DNA from: Mycobacterium sp. E787
GTDB taxonomy: Bacteria; Actinomycetota; Actinomycetes; Mycobacteriales; Mycobacteriaceae
DNA length: 46,623 nt
Reading direction: 5' to 3'
Assembly (NCBI RefSeq): GCF_001668725.1
Contig: NZ_LZKL01000041.1
Coordinates: forward strand, 1 to 46,623
The position numbers and the translations under genes were made by a program. The notes under the pieces are model-generated. The model was not told the DNA's origin and did no database searches. It was given only the letters and a program-made list of their open reading frames with translations. This document shows positions 33,096 through 40,540 of this stretch, piece after piece. How positions within the stretch are numbered: the first letter of the stretch is position 1; each line of letters begins with the position of its first letter.

Positions 33096-34261
33096 AGTGG
33101 TTGCACCTGTTCGGTTCGGGTGAGGGCGGCAAGACCGGAGGCCTGCGGACCGCCATGACTCTCAAGGGATTTCCGCACGAATGTGCCGTCGACGAGTTCG
33201 TCGTGCACCCGGCCCGGCTCGAGGCGGCGGAGGAAGCGCCGATCGCCGTCCACCACGGTCTGGGCCATCGCCTCGATGAGCCGCTGCGTGAAGCTGGGGA
33301 ACGGAAACGGCTGAAAACCCACACGCTGTGGCGCCCAGTCCGGATGGACGAACCGGTAGGGCGGCGACGGGTAGGTCAGGGCGAGCCGCACCGCCGCTTC
33401 GGGTTGCGGCAGGTACTTGCCGCCTGCCAGCGCGGCCGCGGCCGCGCGGCGGTCGAGGTCGATGCGCAGTTGGGCCGCGACCACCGCGTCGGTCAGCGAC
33501 TGCACCGCCTCGGGCCGGCTCTCGATGATGTCGTCGCGGGTGATCAGCACGCAGCAAGCGTGGTCACGCCACACGTCGCCGAGGAAGGTGTGGATGCGCC
33601 CGATCTTCTTCAGCTCCGCGACGGCATTGAACGGATCGGCGACCACGTACCCGGCGATTGATCTGTTGGCCAAGGCCGGCACCATGTCAGACGGGCTCAT
33701 CACGATCAACTCGACGGTGCGATCCGCACGAGAGGCGCTGCGCCGCAACACCGGGCGCAGACCGTGTGCCCGCAGAAGTTCCTGCAGGACGACGTTGTGG
33801 ATCGACCACCAGAACGGGATGGCCACCTGGGTGCCGGCCAGGTCCTCGATGTCAACGATGTGCGCCGCTACGGTCAGCGCCGAGCCGTTGGTGTGGTTCC
33901 ACCCCAGCACCCGCACGCCGCTGCCCAGTCCGTAGCGCAGCTGCACGGCCATCGGCATGAGCAGATGGGCGACGTCGATCTGGCGGCTGACGAACGCCTC
34001 GGCCAGCGACGCCCAGCTGCGGAACAGCACCGGCCTCGCCGAGCTGACCACACCCCTGGGGTACAGGCCGGCAGCATGGGCTATCAGCAGCGGTGCCGCG
34101 TCAGTGATGGGTAGATAGCCCACCCGCAACCGGCCCGTGCCGTTGGTGGGATCGGTGGCCGCGGCACGCGCCAGATCGGCCAGGCCGAGCAGTCCGCCGG
34201 CGCCGGCCAACCCAACTGCTCCCGCCAGCAACTGCCGCCGCGACACGACCGGGCGGCTCAC
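33092..34261 (-). CDS. ABC solute-binding protein, NrtA/SsuA-like, Tat signal
   Basis: A 389-residue exported protein. The N-terminus MSRPVVSRRQLLAGAVGLAG has the twin-arginine pattern and ends at an Ala-rich cleavage region near ADLARAAA. The mature part has the family's LRVGYLPITDAAPLLIAHAAGLY opening and FVSRQIDVAHLLMPMAVQL. It resembles the NrtA/SsuA/DUF3834 group. With the permease and ATPase it forms an importer. The next gene encodes a flavoprotein of the type used on organosulfur compounds, so I favour a sulfur substrate, with nitrate or an aromatic compound as alternatives. Confidence 0.88.
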   Translation of the reverse strand: MSRPVVSRRQLLAGAVGLAGAGGLLGLADLARAAATDPTNGTGRLRVGYLPITDAAPLLIAHAAGLYPRGVVSSARPVLFRSWASLAEAFVSRQIDVAHLLMPMAVQLRYGLGSGVRVLGWNHTNGSALTVAAHIVDIEDLAGTQVAIPFWWSIHNVVLQELLRAHGLRPVLRRSASRADRTVELIVMSPSDMVPALANRSIAGYVVADPFNAVAELKKIGRIHTFLGDVWRDHACCVLITRDDIIESRPEAVQSLTDAVVAAQLRIDLDRRAAAAALAGGKYLPQPEAAVRLALTYPSPPYRFVHPDWAPQRVGFQPFPFPSFTQRLIEAMAQTVVDGDRRFLRRLEPGRVHDELVDGTFVRKSLESHGGPQASGLAALTRTEQVQPL

Positions 34262-34986
34262 GGCGATACCGTCGCGCCGAGCCGATAGTTCTCGAGGACC
34301 TCTTCACGCAGCGTTGTGCGGTCGATCGAGGGCAGCTCGTCGAGAAGCCATTGCCGGCGGATACGTCCGTCTTCGCCCAGCAGCACGACTCGCTGCGCCA
34401 GCGCCAACGCCTCGTCGACGTCGTGGGTGACCAGCACGACGGTCACCCCCAATTCGGCCGCCAAATCGGCCAACCAGAGCTGTAGCTCGTCGCGGGTCGC
34501 TGGATCGAGGGCGCTGAACGGCTCGTCGAGCAGCAGCAGCCGCGGCCGGGTGGCCACCGCACGCAGGACCGCGACGCGTTGCGCCTGCCCCCCTGACAGC
34601 TGCTCGGGATACCGGTCGGCGAGACCGTCGAGACCGAACCGCGTGATCAAGTGGGCGGCGTAGCCAGCGTCGAAGGTCTTGCGGTGCGCGGCGAATCGTC
34701 GGGCAAAGACGACGTTTTCGGCGGCCGTAAGCCAGGGCATGAGCAGCGGTTGCTGAAATACCACGCCCGTCTGCGGCCGCGACCCGTCCGCGGGCCAGGT
34801 GATCGAGCCGGAGCTCAGCTCGTCCAGGCCGGCAATTAGCCGCAGTAATGTCGACTTGCCGGAGCCACTGCGCCCGACGATCGCGACGACTTCTCCCGTG
34901 CACACCGTCAGGTCGATGTCGGCGAGCACTGCCGTCCCACCGAATTTCTTGTGCCCATTGACTATTCGTACTGCTGGAGTTCCCAC
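34258..34986 (-). CDS. ABC importer ATPase (SsuB/NrtD-like)
   Basis: A 242-residue ATPase with intact Walker A (GRSGSGKST), Q-loop (VVFQQPLLMPWLT), signature (LSGGQAQRV), Walker B (LLLLDEPFSALD) and switch His (VTHDVDEA). All catalytic residues are present, in contrast to the exporter at the left end of the window. The start overlaps the flavoprotein gene by 25 bp and the stop overlaps the solute-binding protein gene by ATGA, so the importer set is translationally coupled. Confidence 0.92.
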   Translation of the reverse strand: MGTPAVRIVNGHKKFGGTAVLADIDLTVCTGEVVAIVGRSGSGKSTLLRLIAGLDELSSGSITWPADGSRPQTGVVFQQPLLMPWLTAAENVVFARRFAAHRKTFDAGYAAHLITRFGLDGLADRYPEQLSGGQAQRVAVLRAVATRPRLLLLDEPFSALDPATRDELQLWLADLAAELGVTVVLVTHDVDEALALAQRVVLLGEDGRIRRQWLLDELPSIDRTTLREEVLENYRLGATVSP

Positions 34987-36011
34987 CGCAGGTGTCCTTC
35001 CGAGGGCGACTGGATCGGCAGGAACGCGGCCTCGCGAAACCGCCTATTCGCCGCGCTGCTCATCGCATAGCCGGCACCCCCGCTCAGCGCGGCTTCCAGC
35101 CGGGTCGACGCGACGGCCAAAGCGGCGGCGGACAGGCGCAACCTGATCAGCTCCGGCACTCGCGGAGTTGATGGATCGGCGGCAAAGCGATAAAGCCGTT
35201 CGCGCAACTCTTCGCTTTCCTCCGCCAGCGCGGCCGCCTCGGGGGCGAAAAGCGCGGCGGTCTGGTCGCGCGTTTTCCCGGCCCCCGACAACGCGGCGCG
35301 CGCAACGCCGACGCAGAAGGCGCTCTGCAGCAGCAGAAACGGCGGCCGCACCCGCGCCACGAACGCCCGAAGGTCGGTGCTCAGGACGTTGCCGTCAGGC
35401 ACCGCAACATCGTCGAAGTGCAGTGACGTCGACGCGGTGGCGCCCAGGGCCATCAGCCGGGGTGCGGAATGGATATCGACACCGATCGTGTCGGCGTCGA
35501 CGACGACCACATACGTGCGGCCGTGGGTGTCCTGCGCAGGTGCCACGATCACTGCGCCCTCGAACAGGTTGGAAGCCCACGAGATCGGACCACTGATCCG
35601 CAACCCGCCAGCGGCCGGGCGGGCGATCAGCGGTATCTGGCCCAGCCCGGCAAGCTGTTTGAACGCCGAGGCCATCGCCGTGACACCCGGACGCGCGCCG
35701 CGGCGCAGCGGGTCCGCGTGTTGGTCCCACAACGGGGCGGGAGCGTAACTCAGGTATTCGATCGTCATGCGGTGAGCCCACGCGGAGAAACCGACCGCCA
35801 GGCTGTGCCCAGACACCTCCTCGATGACTCGCACCATGCGGTCGAGTCCACTGCCGCCGAGACCGAGATCGAACAGCCTCGCCGCGCCAAGCGCCGCGAG
35901 ATCGGCGCGTACATCGGTGGTCTGGTCGTCCAAGGCCCTGGCCCGGGCAGCAACAGCGGCGGTCACCTGCGCCAGCGCGGCGTCGGCGGCGCGGTCAAGC
36001 ACCGCGGTCAT
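34962..36011 (-). CDS. Acyl-CoA-dehydrogenase-fold flavoprotein (DszC/SfnB-like)
   Basis: A 349-residue protein of the acyl-CoA dehydrogenase superfamily (LFDLGLGGSG, ISGPISWASNLFEGAVIVAP, GGAGYAMSSAANRRFREAAF). Its sequence fits the branch of flavin-dependent monooxygenases and SfnB-like proteins linked to organosulfur use. The catalytic glutamate of true acyl-CoA dehydrogenases is not evident. ATG at 36011 overlaps the DUF4242 stop by ATGA. Placed in an importer operon, it probably acts on the imported compound, for example by oxygenation. Confidence 0.75.
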   Translation of the reverse strand: MTAVLDRAADAALAQVTAAVAARARALDDQTTDVRADLAALGAARLFDLGLGGSGLDRMVRVIEEVSGHSLAVGFSAWAHRMTIEYLSYAPAPLWDQHADPLRRGARPGVTAMASAFKQLAGLGQIPLIARPAAGGLRISGPISWASNLFEGAVIVAPAQDTHGRTYVVVVDADTIGVDIHSAPRLMALGATASTSLHFDDVAVPDGNVLSTDLRAFVARVRPPFLLLQSAFCVGVARAALSGAGKTRDQTAALFAPEAAALAEESEELRERLYRFAADPSTPRVPELIRLRLSAAALAVASTRLEAALSGGAGYAMSSAANRRFREAAFLPIQSPSEGHLRWELQQYE

Positions 36012-36541
36012 CGCAGTGGGCCCTCTAGTCCGTGCAACCGATCGACCGGAGTGTCGACGGCCTCTCGGGCGCGACGGACCGCCGATTCGTCGGGTGCGTC
36101 GTAGAAACACAGGCATTTGTACATGTCGGCGCGCACGTAGGTGCGCAGGAAGCTGACCTCGGGCACGTCGGCATAACGCGGGGCTTTGGCCTTCTTGCGG
36201 TCCAGGTAGGTCTGCATGTCCAAGCCCGCCGGCAGATCCCACTCCACCAGGTATCCCGCGGCCGGACGGATCGCCTTCAGCTCATCGAGGTCGGCGCCGA
36301 CCAGGCGTACCTCGTCGGGACCGCTGATGTCCTCGACCCCGAAGGAGGCCGCGTCGAGCCGGGGCGGCGGGGCTGCCGGGAATTCGGTCACCGCGAAAAT
36401 GCGGTGCGGGTGACGGGTCACCTGGGCTTCGATCAGTTCGCCACCGGCGGCATAGAGGCGCGCGTCCAGCTCTTTGATCAGGTGCGTGGCGTCGGCGCGT
36501 TCGGCCCCGTCCGCTGCGATCTCATACAGGTACAGGCTCAC
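36008..36541 (-). CDS. DUF4242-domain protein
   Basis: A 177-residue protein starting with GTG behind GAGGGG. The C-terminal 80 residues contain VSFLRTYVRADMYKCLCFYDAPDESAVRRARE, the core of the DUF4242 family, which includes a nickel-binding Streptomyces protein. The N-terminal half looks like a diverged repeat of the same fold, with an acidic/hydrophobic pattern. It has no signal peptide. Function in this operon is unknown. First gene of the operon, 30 bp from the palindromes. Confidence 0.78.
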   Translation of the reverse strand: MSLYLYEIAADGAERADATHLIKELDARLYAAGGELIEAQVTRHPHRIFAVTEFPAAPPPRLDAASFGVEDISGPDEVRLVGADLDELKAIRPAAGYLVEWDLPAGLDMQTYLDRKKAKAPRYADVPEVSFLRTYVRADMYKCLCFYDAPDESAVRRAREAVDTPVDRLHGLEGPLR

Positions 36542-36570
36542 GTGAAGATCCCCTCATGGATTGCGGATAC

Positions 36571-36609
36571 GACAGCGACGCTGTCATAGACAGACCGATC
36601 TGTCTATGA
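36571..36609. promoter_or_regulatory. Two palindromes between divergent operon and TetR gene
   Basis: First palindrome: GACAGCG, one A, CGCTGTC (36571-36585), perfect 7-bp arms. Second: TCATAGACAGA, CCGA, TCTGTCTATGA (36584-36609), perfect 11-bp arms. They share two bases and fill the middle of the 93-bp intergenic gap. This is a typical TetR operator position, allowing the regulator to control itself and the DUF4242-ABC operon. Confidence 0.8.
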
Positions 36610-36634
36610 AGCCTCCGTGAGTTAGGCTGCTGCC

Positions 36635-37294
36635 ATGAAGGCAATTCCGGCCCCGCTCCGCCCCTCGGCGATTGATAACCCGCGGGTGTCCCGACCGTCG
36701 GAGCGTCTGTTGAACGTCGCGTCGGATCTCTTTGCGACGCATGGTATTAGAGCCGTAGGGATCGATCAGATCCTGCGCGACGCCGGGGTTGCCAAGGCGA
36801 GCCTCTACACCTGGTATGGCTCCAAGGACGCGCTGGTGCTGGCCTACCTCAACGATTTGGATCAGGCGGATCGCAAGCGGTGGAACGAGGCGGTTTGTGC
36901 ATTGGAAGAGCCGACAGAGAAGGTCTTCGCGTTTTTCGACCTCGCGATCGCGCGCGCACCCAAGCGCGGCTATCGGGGCTGTTTATACGCCAACGCCGCG
37001 GTCGAGTACCCCGGTGTCGAGCTCGCTCCGGTGCGAGCTCATCGCCGGTGGATGCATTCGACGTTGACCGCGCTGCTCGTCGCCGCGGGGATCACCCGGG
37101 CCTCGCGCCCGGCGCGCGAAATCCAGCTCCTCTACGACGGCGCCCTGGCCGGCTCCAAGATGGAGCGGTCGGTCGCCCCGATCAGGCTGGGCCGGCGGCT
37201 GGCCGCAGAGGCGATACGCCGGGCCGGCGGTCCGGCGACGGCCACCGGCCGGGACTCCCGCCCTCCGCCCACCGGGGCCACGGCTTCCCGCTGA
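36635..37294 (+). CDS. TetR-family regulator
   Basis: A 219-residue regulator. The helix-turn-helix lies at about 30-70 (LLNVASDLFATHGIRAVGID, ILRDAGVAKASLYTWYGSKD), the clearest TetR signature. The ligand domain includes GYRGCLYANAAVEYPG, common in the TetR group of YxaF/LmrA type. The basic Arg/Pro tail is short. It diverges from the DUF4242-flavoprotein-ABC operon and very probably binds the palindromes in between. The inducer is unknown. Confidence 0.9.
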   Translation: MKAIPAPLRPSAIDNPRVSRPSERLLNVASDLFATHGIRAVGIDQILRDAGVAKASLYTWYGSKDALVLAYLNDLDQADRKRWNEAVCALEEPTEKVFAFFDLAIARAPKRGYRGCLYANAAVEYPGVELAPVRAHRRWMHSTLTALLVAAGITRASRPAREIQLLYDGALAGSKMERSVAPIRLGRRLAAEAIRRAGGPATATGRDSRPPPTGATASR

Positions 37295-37388
37295 ATTAAC
37301 CCATCATCGAACGTCAAGTGCTCTTCAAGATGCGTTAACCGCGATCGGCGCTACGGTGGCCTAACGGGCCAACTCCCTGGAGGCTGAG

Positions 37389-39032
37389 ATGAGCGATCCC
37401 TGCACGCCGCGGATCCCCCCCGCGCTGGCCGCGCCGAGCCTGAATCGCGGGGTCGGCTTCACGCACGAGCAACGGCGCCGGCTGGGGCTCACGGGACGTC
37501 TTCCGTCGGCGGTGCTCACCCTCGACGAACAAGCCGACCGGGTATGGCATCAATTGCAGAGCCTGGCAACGGATCTGGGCCGCAACCTGCTTCTCGAGCA
37601 GCTGCACTACCGCCACGAAATCCTGTACTACAAGGTGCTGACCGACCACCTGACCGAACTGATGCCGGTGGTCTACACGCCGACGGTCGGGGAGGCCATT
37701 CAACGCTTCTCCGACGAATACCGCGGGCAGCGTGGGCTTTTCCTGAGCATCGACGAGCCGGACGAGATCGCCGAGGCCTTCCGCACCTTCGGTCTGGGGC
37801 CCGAGGAAGTCGACCTGATCGTATGCACCGACGCCGAAGCCATCTTGGGGATCGGCGACTGGGGCGTGGGCGGAATCCAGATTGCCGTGGGCAAATTGGC
37901 GCTCTACACCGCCGGCGGGGGCATCGACCCGCGCCGGTGCATCGCGGTGTCCCTCGATGTCGGCACCAACAACGAACAGCTCCTGGCCGACCCGTTCTAT
38001 CTCGGCAATCGCCACGCCCGTCGCCGCGGCGAGGAGTACGACGAATTCATCAGGCGCTACATCGAGACCGCCCACCAGATGTTTCCGCACGCGATCCTGC
38101 ATTTCGAGGACTTCGGGCCGCTCAATGCGCGCAAGATCCTGCAGACCTACGGCGACCACTACTGCGTGTTCAACGACGACATCCAGGGCACCGGCGCGGT
38201 GGTCGTGGCGGCGGTGTACGGCGGGTGCCACGTCAGCGGGATCCCGCTGCGCGACCAGAAAGTGATCGTCTTCGGCGCCGGGACCGCCGGGATCGGTGTG
38301 GCCGACCAGATCCGTGACGCGATGGTCGCCGACGGCGCCACCGCCGAACAGGCCGCGTCGCAGATCTGGCCGATCGACAGGCAGGGCCTGCTCTTCGACG
38401 ACATGGACGACCTGCGCGACTTCCAGCTGCCTTACGCCAAGGACCGCCAACGGCTCGGCGTGGGCCGGGATCGGGTGGGCCTGGTGGACGCGATAAAGCT
38501 CGCATCGCCCACCATCCTGCTGGGCTCGTCGACGGTGTTCGGCGCGTTCGACCAGAAGGTCGTCGAGGCGATGACCGCATCCTGCGAACGGCCGATGATC
38601 TTCCCGCTGTCCAACCCCACCTCGCGGATGGAGGCCATGCCGGCCGACGTGCTGCGGTGGTCGGAGGGCAGAGCGCTGATCACCACCGGCACCCCCGTCG
38701 CCCCCATCGAGTACGAGGGCACCACCTACACCATCGGCCAGGCCAACAACGTGCTGGTGTTCCCGGGCATCGGGCTGGGCATCATCGTCGCCCGCGCCCG
38801 GCTGGTTACCCGGGGCATGCTGCAGGCGGCGGCGAAAGCCATTGTGCACCAGGCAAATCCGACGAATCCCGGCGACTCGCTGCTGCCGGACGTGCAGAAC
38901 CTGCGCGAGATTTCCGCCGCCGTCGCCGAGGCGGTCTATCACGCCGCCGTCGACGACGGAGTGGCCACCAGGACGCACGGCGACGTCCGGCAGGCCGTCC
39001 ACGACACCATGTGGCGGCCCGTCTACGACTAA
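37389..39032 (+). CDS. mez: NAD-dependent malic enzyme
   Basis: A 547-residue malic enzyme that converts malate to pyruvate and CO2 with NAD(P). Motifs: MPVVYTPTVGEA with the catalytic Tyr, RCIAVSLDVGTNNEQLL with the catalytic Lys region upstream, HFEDFGPLNA for metal binding, FNDDIQGTGAV, and the dinucleotide motif VFGAGTAGIG. Length and sequence match M. tuberculosis Mez (Rv2332). Strong GGAGG site. Its stop codon is also the first base triplet of the 55-bp repeat array. Confidence 0.95.
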   Translation: MSDPCTPRIPPALAAPSLNRGVGFTHEQRRRLGLTGRLPSAVLTLDEQADRVWHQLQSLATDLGRNLLLEQLHYRHEILYYKVLTDHLTELMPVVYTPTVGEAIQRFSDEYRGQRGLFLSIDEPDEIAEAFRTFGLGPEEVDLIVCTDAEAILGIGDWGVGGIQIAVGKLALYTAGGGIDPRRCIAVSLDVGTNNEQLLADPFYLGNRHARRRGEEYDEFIRRYIETAHQMFPHAILHFEDFGPLNARKILQTYGDHYCVFNDDIQGTGAVVVAAVYGGCHVSGIPLRDQKVIVFGAGTAGIGVADQIRDAMVADGATAEQAASQIWPIDRQGLLFDDMDDLRDFQLPYAKDRQRLGVGRDRVGLVDAIKLASPTILLGSSTVFGAFDQKVVEAMTASCERPMIFPLSNPTSRMEAMPADVLRWSEGRALITTGTPVAPIEYEGTTYTIGQANNVLVFPGIGLGIIVARARLVTRGMLQAAAKAIVHQANPTNPGDSLLPDVQNLREISAAVAEAVYHAAVDDGVATRTHGDVRQAVHDTMWRPVYD

Positions 39033-39216
39033 CCCAAGGGCGGCGACCCGCTTCACCCGGCTACGCCGCGCTCGCGATCACCGCTAACCCAAGGGCGGCG
39101 ACCCGCTTCACCCGGCTACGCCGCGCTCGCGATCGCCGCTAACCCAAGGGCGGCGACCCGCTTCACCCGGCTACGCCGCGCTCGCGATCACCGCTAACCC
39201 GACGGCGGCGACCCGC
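39030..39216. repeat. 55-bp tandem repeat (MIRU/VNTR-like), 3.4 copies
   Basis: Units at 39030-39084, 39085-39139 and 39140-39194, then a 22-bp partial copy. Units are identical except one base in unit 2 (GATCGCC for GATCACC). Each begins TAACCCAAGGGCGGCGACCC, and the first TAA is the mez stop codon. This matches the habit of mycobacterial interspersed repeats, which overlap the ends of genes. There are no spacers, so it is not a CRISPR. Confidence 0.9.
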
Positions 39217-39218
39217 CG

Positions 39219-39833
39219 CTAATCCCCGTTGCAGGCCGGGTCGTTGGGATGTGGCGTCAGCGGCGTGGTCGTCACGCTCATCCACGGGTGCAGGGGCAGT
39301 GATTCCAGGATCGCCGTCATGCCCTCGACGTCCGGGGCGCGCCACAGCCCCAGCGCGCGGGGCCCGCGGGGCTCAGCCAACAGCATCCACAGCCGCTCGA
39401 GGTGCCCGTGCTCGGCGAGCTCACGCGCTCGCTCGGCCTGCCGCGACACCGCATCATCGACGACCTCGCGCCGTACCCCCTTCGGGACGTCGACGGTGGT
39501 CGTCGTCAGGAATTCCGAGGCCCGGCCGGGGCCCTGCTCCGCCCGGCCGGCCGGATCGTTCGGGTGCGCCGTCAGCGCTGTCACCTCGTCGGTGCGCCAG
39601 ACCCGCAGCGGCATCGAGGCCAGCACCTCCTCGAGCTGGTCCTCCTCGTCGGCCGCGAACAGGCCGAGGGTGCGCCATTCGCCCGGCCGCAGCGGCGGTC
39701 GCCACAGGCGCAACAGGCTGCCCCGCTCGGCCAGCCCGCGGGAATGCTTGGCCTCCCGGGCCCGCACTTCGTCGACGGCCTCCGGCGGCGTTCCCTCGGG
39801 GACGTGGGTGGTCATGGTGACGAGGAATTCCAT
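39219..39833 (-). CDS. Doubled muconolactone isomerase-like protein
   Basis: A 204-residue protein made of two copies of the muconolactone delta-isomerase fold: residues 1-95 (MEFLVTMTTHVPEGTPPEAV ... HPNDP) and about 107-200 (EFLTTTTVDVPKGVRREVVD ... HPNDP). The classic enzyme is about 95 residues and forms decamers of dimers, acting in aromatic degradation. A fusion would give a pseudo-dimer. No other pathway gene is nearby, so the substrate is open. ATG at 39833 follows AGGAGG by four bases. It faces the VNTR and ends close to it. Confidence 0.8.
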   Translation of the reverse strand: MEFLVTMTTHVPEGTPPEAVDEVRAREAKHSRGLAERGSLLRLWRPPLRPGEWRTLGLFAADEEDQLEEVLASMPLRVWRTDEVTALTAHPNDPAGRAEQGPGRASEFLTTTTVDVPKGVRREVVDDAVSRQAERARELAEHGHLERLWMLLAEPRGPRALGLWRAPDVEGMTAILESLPLHPWMSVTTTPLTPHPNDPACNGD

Positions 39834-40017
39834 CAACCCTCCTCATGGGTCGTGCTCACAGTAGTTCACGGCGCCACGGGCGGCTTCGACGGTGAATCCC
39901 AGACCTCGAGGGTGCGGCGGCCGAATCCCGGCGACCTTTCCGCCCTGAACGCATGCGCCACAGCCCGGTATTCACTCATGAAGGGGCTGGAATGGAAGTG
40001 ACGAGAGCTTGACTTTG
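39834..40017. other. Intergenic region between isomerase-like gene and tRNA-Asn
   Basis: No gene seen. It must contain the promoter of the isomerase-like gene. A GAGG-rich ribosome site lies at its left end. No repeats or hairpins stand out. Confidence 0.5.
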
Positions 40018-40090
40018 CTCCCCCGCCTGGACTCGAACCAGGAACCTATCGGTTAACAGCCGAACGCTCTGCCAATTGAGCTACAGGGGA
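40018..40090 (-). tRNA. tRNA-Asn (GTT)
   Basis: 73 nt on the minus strand. The acceptor stem TCCCCTG pairs with CGGGGGA (one G-U), followed by discriminator G. The anticodon loop CTGTTAA carries GTT. The T arm is CCTGG-TTCGAGT-CCAGG. CCA is not encoded. Confidence 0.96.
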
Positions 40091-40261
40091 TCAACACGAT
40101 CGCGGGACGACTCTAGCGTACTGGCATAACCGCGCCCAACTGGCAGGGACCGGCATTTTCGTCCGGCAATCAGCGGTCGGCGCCGTCGCCAAGCGGATCA
40201 ACCGCGCACGCACCCGGCCGAGTGAGGCAGGATGGAGCCATCGATCGTCGGGAGGAACGCT

Positions 40262-40540
40262 TTGATCCGGTATGTCGTGGTGCTCGGACTGGGTTACGTG
40301 CTGGGCTCGAAGGCCGGGCGTCGCCGATACGAGCAGATCGTCGGCACGTATCGCGCGCTGACCAGCAGTCCCATGGCCAAGTCGGTGATCGAAGGGGGGC
40401 GCCGCAAGATCGCCAACCGGATCTCCCCCGACGCCGGGTTCGTGACGCTGGCCGAGATCGACGACCAGACGGCGGTCGTGGACCGGGTCCAGGAGCGGCC
40501 GGCCGAGCCGGCCCTCACACCGTCAGATCGTCGCCGCTAG
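40262..40540 (+). CDS. Small conserved mycobacterial protein (Rv2342-like)
   Basis: A 92-residue protein with a hydrophobic N-terminus (YVVVLGLGYVLGSKAGRRRY) and a basic middle (GGRRKIANRI). I chose the TTG at 40262 because GGAGGA lies six bases upstream; an ATG at 40232 gives ten more residues without such a site. It is in the position of M. tuberculosis Rv2342, next to dnaG, and overlaps the convergent dnaG end by 26 bp. Function is unknown; the glycine-rich hydrophobic start could be a membrane anchor. Confidence 0.7.
   Translation: MIRYVVVLGLGYVLGSKAGRRRYEQIVGTYRALTSSPMAKSVIEGGRRKIANRISPDAGFVTLAEIDDQTAVVDRVQERPAEPALTPSDRRR

Noticed and set aside
37295..37388. Second TetR operator before mez
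   Set aside because: The GTTAACC and GGCCTAACGGGCC elements do not form arms similar to the palindromes at 36571-36609.
39030..39216. Possible CRISPR array
   Set aside because: The 55-bp units follow each other directly without unique spacers, and no cas genes are present.
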